A program made the translations under genes and the position numbers. From assembly GCA_017416805.1 (NCBI GenBank), contig JAFQBB010000018.1, positions 1 through 55,514 of the forward strand: DNA of 55,514 bases, read 5' to 3'. This DNA comes from Bacteroidaceae bacterium (lineage in GTDB: Bacteria; Bacteroidota; Bacteroidia; Bacteroidales; Bacteroidaceae). The notes beneath the pieces are model-generated. The model was not told where the DNA came from. It saw nothing but the letters and a program-made list of their open reading frames with translations, and ran no database searches. This document shows, in pieces, positions 16,765 to 24,582 of this stretch (position 1 is its first letter; each line of letters opens with the position of its first letter).

Positions 16765-16959
16765 ATGTACTTCTGGCGCACGAGTGAGAAGCAGGAAATT
16801 GACTACATAGAGGAATATAATGGAGAGCTGCACCTTTTTGAGATGAAATGGAATGAGAAAAGACAGCAGACCAAACTTCCCAATCAGTTCATGGAAGCAT
16901 ATCATCCTCAGCAGGCAGACATCATAACTCCGGAGAACTATTTGACTTTCTTGATATGA
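16765..16959 (+). pseudogene. C-terminal remnant of DUF4143 AAA+ ATPase
   Basis: 64 codons that align with the C-terminal 64 residues of the ATPase at 24583: YFWRT, EID, LH, E-x-KW, AY and PEN are shared in the same order. The D...ExK pattern of the PD-(D/E)XK-like fold is kept (QEIDYIEE, FEMKW). The P-loop, Walker B and middle of the protein are missing, so this is a decayed copy. It occupies the same relative place in the first operon as the intact ATPase does in the second. Confidence 0.75.
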
Positions 16960-16999
16960 GAAAAAAAGAAAGTTGTTTTTAACTTAATCTACACAAACT

Positions 17000-18118
17000 A
17001 TGATGATGAAAAGAAAGAAAAGAACCCTGATGGCGATGCTGGTGATGGCCATCGTGAGCCTGATGCCGTGCACAGTGGTTGGGCAAGAAAACAAGTTCAC
17101 TATTACGGGAAAGGCTTCGGACTTTGCCGACGGGAAGAAGGTGTACTTAATCAAGTCTGTAGAATCCCAGGAGATTCCAGTGGTGGATTCCACGGTAGTC
17201 AGAAACCACTCTTTCGTATTGGAGGGACAGGTGGAAACTCCGTACATTGCCCTTGTGGGAGTTGCCGATTCGTTGATGGCCAGAGAAGTGGAAGTCATCG
17301 AATTGTTTGTGGAACCGGGAGAAATTCGAATCGGGGAGTGGAAAGGTGCCCACTATCGCACAGCAACAGGTACACCGCTCAACAATGCCAGCATGCAATT
17401 CAGTCAGGCATTGGACAGCCTTTTCAAGAGCAATCAATCCGTACGCCCCGAAACGCTCTATCCTTTCATCTATCCATACATAAAGGAGAACGTTGGCAAT
17501 CTGTTGGGCGTCTATCTGTTTGAACGGTACGAGGCATCCATGTTCAACGACATGAGATTGGAACTTGCGAATGACTTGTACGCCGCACACAAAGATGGAA
17601 AATATGCAGACCTTATCGCAAAGATTGAAAAGAAGATGGAACGGGAAAGGCAAATGGCTGAACTTGCAAAGACTGTCCAACCCGGCAACCCTTACAAGAA
17701 CATATCGGGGGAAAGCACTGACGGCAAGGAACTTTCGTTGAAAAGCATCATAGAAAAAGAGGGCAACAGATACGTACTGCTGGAGTTTTGGGCTACTTGG
17801 TGTGGCCCCTGTATGAAGGAGGTGCCTTACCTCAAAGAGGCTTACACCAAATTCCGAGGCAAAGGATTCGAGATTTATTCCATGTCCATCGACCAAGAAA
17901 AAGACAAGAACAAGTGGGTACAAACCATACAGGAGAAAGGAATGGAGTGGACAAACGTCCTGCGTACGGATGCAAAGAATACCACCGAAGCATACGGTGT
18001 GCAGGGCATACCCGCCAATTTCCTTATTGATTGCTCAACCGGTCAGATTATTGCAACAAATTTGCGAGGCAATGCCTTGACAAAGAGAATGGAAGAATTG
18101 ACAGGCAAAGAGTTGTAA
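17000..18118 (+). CDS. DUF4369-TlpA thioredoxin-fold protein D
   Basis: Array paralogue, 372 aa, with the MMMKRKKRTLMAMLVMA start shared at DNA level with C and H. After the signal peptide comes a DUF4369 domain (about 28-120: NKFTITGKASDFADGKKVYL, IPVVDSTVVRNHSFVLEG), a helical segment, and a TlpA domain (about 235-372) with FWATWCGPC (C268, C271) and the loop YGVQGIPANFLID. This is the most canonical TlpA/ResA-like member. It follows the ATPase stub with no clear promoter. It converges on the minus-strand ATPase with no base between the stop codons. Expected periplasmic oxidoreductase. Confidence 0.88.
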   Translation: MMMKRKKRTLMAMLVMAIVSLMPCTVVGQENKFTITGKASDFADGKKVYLIKSVESQEIPVVDSTVVRNHSFVLEGQVETPYIALVGVADSLMAREVEVIELFVEPGEIRIGEWKGAHYRTATGTPLNNASMQFSQALDSLFKSNQSVRPETLYPFIYPYIKENVGNLLGVYLFERYEASMFNDMRLELANDLYAAHKDGKYADLIAKIEKKMERERQMAELAKTVQPGNPYKNISGESTDGKELSLKSIIEKEGNRYVLLEFWATWCGPCMKEVPYLKEAYTKFRGKGFEIYSMSIDQEKDKNKWVQTIQEKGMEWTNVLRTDAKNTTEAYGVQGIPANFLIDCSTGQIIATNLRGNALTKRMEELTGKEL

Positions 18119-19444
18119 CTACATCATTTCATCAAGCGTCAAGCAATCGGTGTGGATGGTCTGATGCTTGAACAGATGTTTCTGCATTTCCTTTACTTTT
18201 TCTTCCAAAAGGGAGGGATTGAACTTCTTACGTTGCCGCTTCACCTCGTAGGCTTCCATTTCACCATCGAGGGTGACGGCTACAATGTCAAGCTCGTAAG
18301 GTTCTTTCTGTTTGGGCAACCACCATCCGCCAATGTCGGCATACCGGTATGACTCCATTAACTTTTGCCTGAACCAACGCTCCAGACAGAAGCCGGAATA
18401 TACAGGATAATCGTTCTTGATGATTTGGGCAAGCCCCTTCATGTTCCCGATTTCAATCAACGAACGATAGCGGTCGAAATAGCGGAACCAGAAACGTAAG
18501 AAAAGGTCTTTCACTTCGAAGCGTACAGACTGTGAAGCCTGCTTGGACTGTATAGGGCGTTTCTTTTGGATGAGTTCGTACTTTTCTTCCAACAATTTCA
18601 GCTGTCCTCCCAGACTTTTTTCTCCCAGTCTGGCCTCGATGTCAGTTTGGGTCACTTCACCACCAGCGATACATCCAAGTATGGAGAAGTAGGTGGCATA
18701 CTGTTTGCCGAACTCCTGTATGAGCATGTTGCGCCCTTCGTCTATGAAGGGAGAATCACTCTTGGTGATGAAGCGAAGCATTCGCTCCAAAGTGGTGCAG
18801 CCATTGTTCATCAACAGTTCCACGTATTTTGGTACACCTCCGGTGATACAGTAAAGGGCCAACAAATCGTCGGCTTCAAAATCCGCTTTGTGGTCGCGAA
18901 GAATTTCCTGTAATACAGTAGTGGTGAAAGGTTGAAGTTTCATCATGAGGTCTGCCCGTCCAAAAAGCGGTTCCTTTTCATCTTTGAAGATCTTTTCCAT
19001 CAGGGTAAACACCGAACCGCTGATGACCAGATTGACGTTCGTCTCCTTACGCAGTCTGTCCCAAATGTTCTGCATATCGCTGAAGACTGACGGGTTGACA
19101 TTCAGGAACTCCTGAAATTCATCAATGAACAAGTTGAATTTCTTTCGTCTGCCAATCTCCATCAGCATACGGAAGATGTCGCTGAACCGAATGATATTGT
19201 CAGGGATGTATTCGTCCAATTCTGTGGCTGCCAACTGCGCATACTCTTGGGCAAGCAGAGCTTCATTCTTTCTGCTCACAAAGAGATACACCATGGGAGT
19301 CCCTTCCATGGCTTTCAGTCCGAGACTTGTTTTGCCTATACGCCTCCGTCCCGTCAACACCGTCAGGCGCGAATGGTCTTCAAAAGATTGGCGCATCATC
19401 TCTTGCAATTCTTGCAACTCCTCTGTTCTATCGTAGAATCTCAT
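18119..19444 (-). CDS. AAA+ ATPase with DUF234-type C-terminus (ATPase 1)
   Basis: P-loop ATPase of the archaeal-type/DUF234 group, 441 aa. Walker A is TGRRRIGKTSL (K38), Walker B is KFNLFIDEFQEF (about 117-128), and a winged-helix region follows (TQTDIEARLGEKSLGGQLKL). The C-terminal domain (about 340-441) holds ELDIVAVTLDGEMEAYEVKR, the D...ExK pattern of the PD-(D/E)XK nuclease superfamily to which DUF234 is assigned. A substrate-binding role without cutting is also possible. The gene runs against the array, has its own promoter (-7 at 19495) and carries a perfect 2 x 15-bp repeat in its 5' UTR. Only distantly similar to ATPase 2. Cellular function unknown. Confidence 0.85.
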   Translation of the reverse strand: MRFYDRTEELQELQEMMRQSFEDHSRLTVLTGRRRIGKTSLGLKAMEGTPMVYLFVSRKNEALLAQEYAQLAATELDEYIPDNIIRFSDIFRMLMEIGRRKKFNLFIDEFQEFLNVNPSVFSDMQNIWDRLRKETNVNLVISGSVFTLMEKIFKDEKEPLFGRADLMMKLQPFTTTVLQEILRDHKADFEADDLLALYCITGGVPKYVELLMNNGCTTLERMLRFITKSDSPFIDEGRNMLIQEFGKQYATYFSILGCIAGGEVTQTDIEARLGEKSLGGQLKLLEEKYELIQKKRPIQSKQASQSVRFEVKDLFLRFWFRYFDRYRSLIEIGNMKGLAQIIKNDYPVYSGFCLERWFRQKLMESYRYADIGGWWLPKQKEPYELDIVAVTLDGEMEAYEVKRQRKKFNPSLLEEKVKEMQKHLFKHQTIHTDCLTLDEMM

Positions 19445-19452
19445 TTATGCAA

Positions 19453-19482
19453 AATTTTATGGACGTAAATTTTATGGACGTA
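19453..19482. repeat. Tandem 15-bp repeat in ATPase 1 leader
   Basis: AATTTTATGGACGTA occurs twice in immediate succession (19453-19467, 19468-19482). It lies between the -7 element and the start codon of ATPase 1, so it is transcribed. Candidate autoregulatory site. Confidence 0.75.
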
Positions 19483-19494
19483 AAAATATAGCGG

Positions 19495-19502
19495 CAAATA
19501 TA
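19495..19502 (-). promoter_or_regulatory. -7 element of ATPase 1
   Basis: On the minus strand this reads TATATTTG, followed by the common CCGC context. The start of transcription would be near 19488, about 44 nt before the ATG. Confidence 0.6.
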
Positions 19503-19688
19503 AAGCTTTATTTTTATATCTGCTGCATCTTCGCCTTTCTTTTTTCCTTATTTCCTCTACAATTCACTTTTTTCTGAGATTTCCTCCTCACGTTTGGGCA
19601 AAAAGGAAATCTAAACAGAAATTTTTAGATTTTCCGCCCCCTCTAAACGGGAACTTTCAGTTATTTTCTCTGAAAAAGCAAAGTTTAG
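19503..19688. other. Intergenic stretch between ATPase 1 and module copy 2
   Basis: No gene is seen between the ATPase 1 promoter and the second promoter module. The stretch contains several TCTAAA words, including an inverted pair (GGAAATCTAAA ... TTTTAGATTTTCC, about 19605-19634). These echo the TCTAAA core of the nearby palindrome. Their meaning is unknown. Confidence 0.45.
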
Positions 19689-19730
19689 ACTTTACTTTTG
19701 CCGCAAAGATACGCTTATATAATATATAGG

Positions 19731-19747
19731 TGTCTAAAAATTAGACA
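19731..19747. promoter_or_regulatory. TGTCTAA palindrome, copy 3
   Basis: Identical to copy 2, and again 77 bp upstream of its -7 element (19808). Candidate operator. Confidence 0.65.
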
Positions 19748-19784
19748 TTCTGGCATCGGAAACAGACGTTTTTTGACTTTCCCC

Positions 19785-19815
19785 TTGGAGGAGAGATGGG
19801 AAACGACTATTTTTG
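19785..19815 (+). promoter_or_regulatory. Promoter of the second duplicated operon
   Basis: TTGG (19785-19788), 19-bp spacer, TATTTTTG (19808-19815). It sits about 50 bp before the ATG of gene E, as in copy 1. Confidence 0.7.
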
Positions 19816-19865
19816 CCACAAAGAAGAGTACCAGGAAAAGTAAGACAAACAAAGATATAGAAATT

Positions 19866-22034
19866 ATGAGAAAGAAAAGTATGCTGATGGCTGCACTGAT
19901 GATGGCCGCCATTGTATGGGCACAGCCCACCGTTGCACAGAAACGAACCGAAAGTACGGTGATTGAGAATCCACAGTTCAGTGTAAGCAATACGGGCACA
20001 CTCACCATCGACCGCGTGGAACTGTTGCCGGACTCCACCCGTCTGCACATGACGGCCTATCACAGTCCGCGCAGTTGGGTGCGCATTGCCCGCGGAACCT
20101 ATATCCGCGTGAAAGGTGAAAAGCTGATGATGACTTCGGCCGAAGGTATCACACCGGACAAGGAGTTCTACTCGGACGAGACAAACCAGACGCACTTCGT
20201 GCTGAATTTCCCCGCCGTGCCCGCAGATGCACAGACACTGGACTTCTATGAAAGCGATTGCGAGGATTGCTTCAAGTTTTGGGATGTGGCACTGACCCCT
20301 GAGGCACAACAGATAGCGGTTTCTACTCCGGCAGACATTCAGGCTTGGGCAAACATCCCTGATGACGGCAAACCATTGGTGACACCCACTTGGAAATCAG
20401 GAAAGGCTACGGTGAAGGGCTTCATCCGAGGGTACAAGCCTGAAATGGGAAAGGAAATAATTGTCTATTACGATAATCCTGTGACTGGCATACAGGAGAT
20501 GCACGGGACAGAAATAAAACCTGACGGCACATTCAATGCCAATATCCCTATTGCCACAACAGATGCCAGTGTTTTCGCCAGAATGCTGTATTCCACAGTT
20601 TCTTTCCTCATCACTGAAGGCCAAGAGGTGGAAATGTACATAGACAAGGTAGCGGAGGTTCACCAATGGATTCCAAACAAGGCTTTGCAAACCCAGCAGC
20701 AACAGACCATTTTCTTCCGTGGAGCACATGCCGACATCAACAACTGTTTGCAGACAGAAGAGGCAAAGTCATTCGACACCCACATCCCGACCAAGAAGTA
20801 TCTGAAGGATATTGCAGACATGAGTCTTGAAGAATACAAAAGCTATTACATGGATTTTTACCAGAAACAGTTGGCGGTTCTGGAAGAGCTACCTTTCTCT
20901 GGCAAGATGAAGGAATTCCTTGGATTAGAATTGAAACAAGAAGTCTGTTATTCTCTGTTCTTCGGAGACTCGCACTTGGAGAGTGCTTTCCGCCAAAAGC
21001 ACAATTTGGGCAGGAGGGATACACTCAAAGGCTATAACACTCCCGTCTTTACCGAAAAGTACTATTCGTTCCTGAAGGAGCTGGACATGAATAATCCCAA
21101 GAACCTGCTTCATTCGGAATTTTCAAACAATGTGAACAGCTGCAAGTTCATCAACTATAATCTGTACGATTACAACGCACTCATGCACTCCACAACAGCC
21201 AAAGAGTTTCTGAAGGAGAAGACGCTGAACCGTGAGGAAAAGAAACTGATGAAGAAAATAAGCGGTGTAAAGACCATGCAGGAGTTCCGAGAACTTCTAA
21301 ATAGAGATGAAGCATCGGCATCGACATGGAAGAATATGCAGGACAGTTTCTATGACCTGATGAAAGGGCAACGTATCCCGTTACAGGTACAGACGGCAGC
21401 CAAACTGATGGGTACGAAGAAGAGCATTGTGTTCGACCTGATGGCAGCACAAACCCTCTGCGCCCCGTTGGAAGAGAAAATGCCTATCCCCGAAGAGGAC
21501 TTCCATAAAGCCGAACAGTTGGAGAATCCTTTCTTTGCCGAATACATGAGAGAAAAGAATGCCGAACTGGCCACCGAACTTGAAGCGCAGAAGCAGAAGG
21601 GAGGCTACACCATACACCAGGCAGGAGAGAGTCTGGGCGAAGCCCTATTGGTAGATATCGTGCAACAGTTCAAGGGGAAAGTAATCTTCATCGATCTATG
21701 GGCCACCTGGTGCGGTCCTTGCCGTTCGGCCATGACACGGTTTGAACCGATAAAGGAGAAGTTGCAAGAGTTGAAGGGTAAGGACTTGGCTTTCGTCTAT
21801 CTGACCGACGAGAGCTCTCCCGAAAAGGCATGGAAAAACATGATTCCCAACATCAAAGGCGAGCACTACCGCCTCAGCAACTCCCAACTGGGCAGTCTGA
21901 AACTGATGTTCAACTTCACCGGCATCCCCTCGTACCTCATTGTAAGCAAAGAGGGAAAAGTTGTCTATTCACATGTCGGTTTCGAAGGTAACGAGAAGAT
22001 TGCACGACTCCTGATAGAAGAGTTGAAGAAATAA
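19866..22034 (+). CDS. Exported TlpA-like thioredoxin-fold protein E
   Basis: Largest array paralogue, 722 aa from the ATG at 19866; the frame extends to 19698 but that part is promoter. Signal peptide MRKKSMLMAALMMAAIVWAQ. The unnamed N-terminal domain shared with A and B follows (about 35-150: DRVELLPDSTRLHM, SWVRIARGTYIRVKGEKL, FVLNFPAVPADAQTLDFYE). Next are a beta domain (about 175-270), a long helical linker, and a thioredoxin domain (about 590-722) with LWATWCGPC (C616, C619). It heads the operon E-F-G (gaps 10 and 2 bp). Counterpart of B in the duplicated half. Substrate unknown. Confidence 0.86.
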   Translation: MRKKSMLMAALMMAAIVWAQPTVAQKRTESTVIENPQFSVSNTGTLTIDRVELLPDSTRLHMTAYHSPRSWVRIARGTYIRVKGEKLMMTSAEGITPDKEFYSDETNQTHFVLNFPAVPADAQTLDFYESDCEDCFKFWDVALTPEAQQIAVSTPADIQAWANIPDDGKPLVTPTWKSGKATVKGFIRGYKPEMGKEIIVYYDNPVTGIQEMHGTEIKPDGTFNANIPIATTDASVFARMLYSTVSFLITEGQEVEMYIDKVAEVHQWIPNKALQTQQQQTIFFRGAHADINNCLQTEEAKSFDTHIPTKKYLKDIADMSLEEYKSYYMDFYQKQLAVLEELPFSGKMKEFLGLELKQEVCYSLFFGDSHLESAFRQKHNLGRRDTLKGYNTPVFTEKYYSFLKELDMNNPKNLLHSEFSNNVNSCKFINYNLYDYNALMHSTTAKEFLKEKTLNREEKKLMKKISGVKTMQEFRELLNRDEASASTWKNMQDSFYDLMKGQRIPLQVQTAAKLMGTKKSIVFDLMAAQTLCAPLEEKMPIPEEDFHKAEQLENPFFAEYMREKNAELATELEAQKQKGGYTIHQAGESLGEALLVDIVQQFKGKVIFIDLWATWCGPCRSAMTRFEPIKEKLQELKGKDLAFVYLTDESSPEKAWKNMIPNIKGEHYRLSNSQLGSLKLMFNFTGIPSYLIVSKEGKVVYSHVGFEGNEKIARLLIEELKK

Positions 22035-22044
22035 ACTAAAAACT

Positions 22045-23253
22045 ATGAGAAGAAAGAAAAGCATTCTGATGGCGGCACTGGTGATGGCCGCCGCAAGCAT
22101 GATGTCATTTGTAAGTGCATCGGAGGAAGAAATAATCGTGATTGAGGGAAAGCTGACCAATGTACCAGACAGCATAGTATTGAGCCTGACCGAATGGGAC
22201 GGGAATGTGGGAGATTGTGTGGCCACCGATACGGTGATAAATGGTAAGTTCCTGTTCGAGATAAAGACCGATATCAAAGAAGTACATCCAACCAGCATTA
22301 ATTGCGATGCTTTCGGATTTTCGACTTCTGATTTCTTATGGATAGAACCGGGTGCCAAGGTGAAGATTACAGGCGATGGTCTGGACTACTCGGCATGGAA
22401 AATCAAAAGCAACGTGGCGGTGCAGAAGACTGAGAACCGTTTCCGCAAAGATTCAGAAGAGGCATATAGCCAATTGTATCAAATAGAGACCGAACTCTAT
22501 ACCATGACGGAAGCCAACGACAAAGGGAAGCGTTCCGACGAAGAAATCCAAAAGGTACGCGCCCGCATGAATGAATTGAACAAGTTACAAAGAAATGTCC
22601 GTTCGGAAATACACAACAAGGAAAATGCCCTGCTCCCCGACATTACCCCCGACGAAGCATGGCTTACCCGACTATATCAACTTTCACGCGCAGGCAGTTT
22701 CACCAATGACACGCTGAAACTTGCCCAAGCCAAAGAGCAATACGCACGTATGGACGAGCGGCTGAAGGCCACTTTCCACGGCCAAGGCATCACGACTTAC
22801 CTCTTCCCCTTCAAAGTGGTGAAGGTGGGCGATATGATTCCCAATCTTGAACTGAAAGACACATCAGGTAATACTCACCGTCTGCAGGAGCTGAAGGGAA
22901 AATATATCCTGCTCGACTTTTGGAGCAGCGGTTGTGCCCCTTGCATCGCAAGTTTCCCTGAACTGAAGACCCTCTCAGAACAGATGAAGGAGAAGATAGC
23001 GGTGGTAAGCGTCAGCGAAGATGGCGAAGAGATGTGGCGCAAAACCTCTGCCAAACACAGCATCACATGGAACAATTGGAACGACCTGAAGCACAACAAC
23101 GGCATCTTTGCCCACTTCGGAATACGCACCATCCCGCACTACTTCCTCATTTCGCCTGAAGGAAAGATTATCGCTACAGATATAGGTTACAGCAAAGGCA
23201 GCCTCTTCAAGTTTGTGAAAAAGACTATTGCAGAACATAACAAACAAGAATAA
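22045..23253 (+). CDS. DUF4369-TlpA thioredoxin-fold protein F
   Basis: Array paralogue, 402 aa. Signal peptide MRRKKSILMAALVMAAASMM. DUF4369 domain (about 30-130: IIVIEGKLTNVPDSIVLSL, WIEPGAKVKITGDGLDYSAW), a charged coiled-coil-prone segment (about 130-260), and a TlpA domain (about 265-402) with FWSSGCAPC (C297, C300) and the loop FGIRTIPHYFLIS. Very close in plan to G and H; the KITGDGLDYSAWKI block is nearly identical in the three. Starts 10 bp after E and ends 2 bp before G, so it is surely cotranscribed. Confidence 0.88.
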   Translation: MRRKKSILMAALVMAAASMMSFVSASEEEIIVIEGKLTNVPDSIVLSLTEWDGNVGDCVATDTVINGKFLFEIKTDIKEVHPTSINCDAFGFSTSDFLWIEPGAKVKITGDGLDYSAWKIKSNVAVQKTENRFRKDSEEAYSQLYQIETELYTMTEANDKGKRSDEEIQKVRARMNELNKLQRNVRSEIHNKENALLPDITPDEAWLTRLYQLSRAGSFTNDTLKLAQAKEQYARMDERLKATFHGQGITTYLFPFKVVKVGDMIPNLELKDTSGNTHRLQELKGKYILLDFWSSGCAPCIASFPELKTLSEQMKEKIAVVSVSEDGEEMWRKTSAKHSITWNNWNDLKHNNGIFAHFGIRTIPHYFLISPEGKIIATDIGYSKGSLFKFVKKTIAEHNKQE

Positions 23254-23255
23254 CC

Positions 23256-24449
23256 ATGACGAAAAGAAAGAAAAGCATTCTGATGGCGGTGCTGATGATG
23301 GTCGCAATGAGCCTGACACCCTGCAAGGCACAAGAGGCAAACGTATCCATTAAAGGGAAACTGACCAATGTGCCTGACAGCCTGTATCTCTACATCGTAG
23401 AGTTCGATAATCAAAGAGGAAGTACTACGGCACGCGGGGTCATGGCAAAGGGAGAACTTTCATTTGAATTCAAAACGAGAATAAACACTCCCCATTTAGC
23501 GACTATCCGTAATCACGAAATAGGATTCAAGCCATTGCACCTCATGTGGATAGAGCCTGGTACACAGGTAAGAATTACGGGCGATGGATTGGATTATTCC
23601 ACATGGAAAATCGAAAGTAATGTCAAAGCACAACAAAATGAAAACCGATTTCGGGAAGCAACCCAAAAGGAAGAAAGCAAACGGCACCAATTGAATATGG
23701 AAATCTGTCGTTTAGAGGAACTATATGGGAAAGCACAAGACCAACGGGAAATAAAGCAGAAATTGATAGAACTCAGCAAACAATCGGATAGTATCTTCTA
23801 TACAACCAAGGAGCGAGTATTGCCTTTGCTTGAAGAGCTTCCTGTAGATGAAGCATGGATGTTACGTCTGTTTGATAACAGTCAGACAAAAGAAATGAGT
23901 CCCCATCGCCGCAAGAATCTTATCGCATTAAGCCAACGCATGAGTGAAGAACAAAAAAGTTCCTATTTTGGTAGAGCCATAATAACAAATCTCAATCTAC
24001 CTCAATCTGTGACTATTGGACAGGAAATTCCAAATATTGTTTTGAAAGATACGTTAGGCAATCCCCACCGCCTACAGGAGTTACAAGGGAAATACCTGCT
24101 ATTGGATTTCTGGAGTAGTGCTTGTGCTCCTTGCATCAAAAGTTTGCCCGAACTGAAGGAGATAGCCGAGGCTTTCAAAGATAATCTGACTATAGTCAGT
24201 ATTAGTAGCGACCCTGAAACAGCATGGAAACGAGCTTCTCGGAAATACTCCCTTACAGGCTACAACTGGAACGACCTACAGGGAAGCAACGGCATTTTTG
24301 CCCAATTTGGAATAGAAGGAACCCCTACATATCTCCTACTTTCCCCAGACGGGAAATTGATAGGTAAAGAAACGGGATATAAATATGGATTCCTCTTCAA
24401 GTTCGTGAAAGAGACTATTGCGGGACTTAAAAAAGTGAGAAAAGAATAA
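23256..24449 (+). CDS. DUF4369-TlpA thioredoxin-fold protein G
   Basis: Array paralogue, 397 aa, sister of F. Signal MTKRKKSILMAVLMMVAMSL, possibly with a lipoprotein Cys (TPCKA). DUF4369 at about 28-125 (VSIKGKLTNVPDSLYLYIVE, RITGDGLDYSTWKIESNV), a helical segment, and TlpA at about 255-397 with FWSSACAPC (C290, C293). Its C-terminal VKETIAGLKKVRKE matches the orphan tail left after gene C, which identifies G as the counterpart of the lost gene. Base composition is more AT-rich than its neighbours. Last gene before ATPase 2. Confidence 0.87.
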   Translation: MTKRKKSILMAVLMMVAMSLTPCKAQEANVSIKGKLTNVPDSLYLYIVEFDNQRGSTTARGVMAKGELSFEFKTRINTPHLATIRNHEIGFKPLHLMWIEPGTQVRITGDGLDYSTWKIESNVKAQQNENRFREATQKEESKRHQLNMEICRLEELYGKAQDQREIKQKLIELSKQSDSIFYTTKERVLPLLEELPVDEAWMLRLFDNSQTKEMSPHRRKNLIALSQRMSEEQKSSYFGRAIITNLNLPQSVTIGQEIPNIVLKDTLGNPHRLQELQGKYLLLDFWSSACAPCIKSLPELKEIAEAFKDNLTIVSISSDPETAWKRASRKYSLTGYNWNDLQGSNGIFAQFGIEGTPTYLLLSPDGKLIGKETGYKYGFLFKFVKETIAGLKKVRKE

Positions 24450-24481
24450 CTCCCCATGCGAATAGAAGTCAAAACACCAAA

Positions 24482-24541
24482 CCACTAAATTTACACCTAA
24501 TTTGGTGGTTGCAACCACTAATTTTACTATAAATTTGGCGG
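24482..24541. repeat. Two palindromic 27-bp repeats before ATPase 2
   Basis: 24482-24508 and 24515-24541 are direct repeats (21 of 27 identical, period 33). Each is an imperfect palindrome of the form CCACTAA ... AATTTGG(T/C)GG. The second overlaps the -33 TTTG of the ATPase promoter, as expected of a repressor site, perhaps autoregulatory. Confidence 0.75.
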
Positions 24542-24565
24542 TTTGAGAGAAATATCCTACTTTTG
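24534..24565 (+). promoter_or_regulatory. Promoter of ATPase 2 and gene H
   Basis: TTTG (24534-24537), 20-bp spacer, TACTTTTG (24558-24565), 17 bp before the ATG. The -33 lies inside the second palindromic repeat. Confidence 0.75.
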
Positions 24566-24582
24566 CGGAAAAGAAAAAGGAT

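Larger units (their letters stand above)
19689..19881 (+). repeat. Duplicated promoter-leader module, copy 2
   Basis: Second copy of the 193-bp module at 13354, offset exactly 6335 bp. It carries -7 elements at 19693 and 19808, the palindrome, and the first codons of gene E. Confidence 0.9.

Noticed and set aside
13354-19881. Invertible promoter pair, as in Bacteroides capsule loci
   Set aside because: The two modules are in direct orientation and no flanking inverted repeat or invertase gene is seen. Deletion or amplification is possible, inversion is not.
24450-24582. A small RNA or riboswitch upstream of ATPase 2
   Set aside because: The palindromes lie upstream of the -7 element and are therefore not in the transcript; they are better read as DNA operators.
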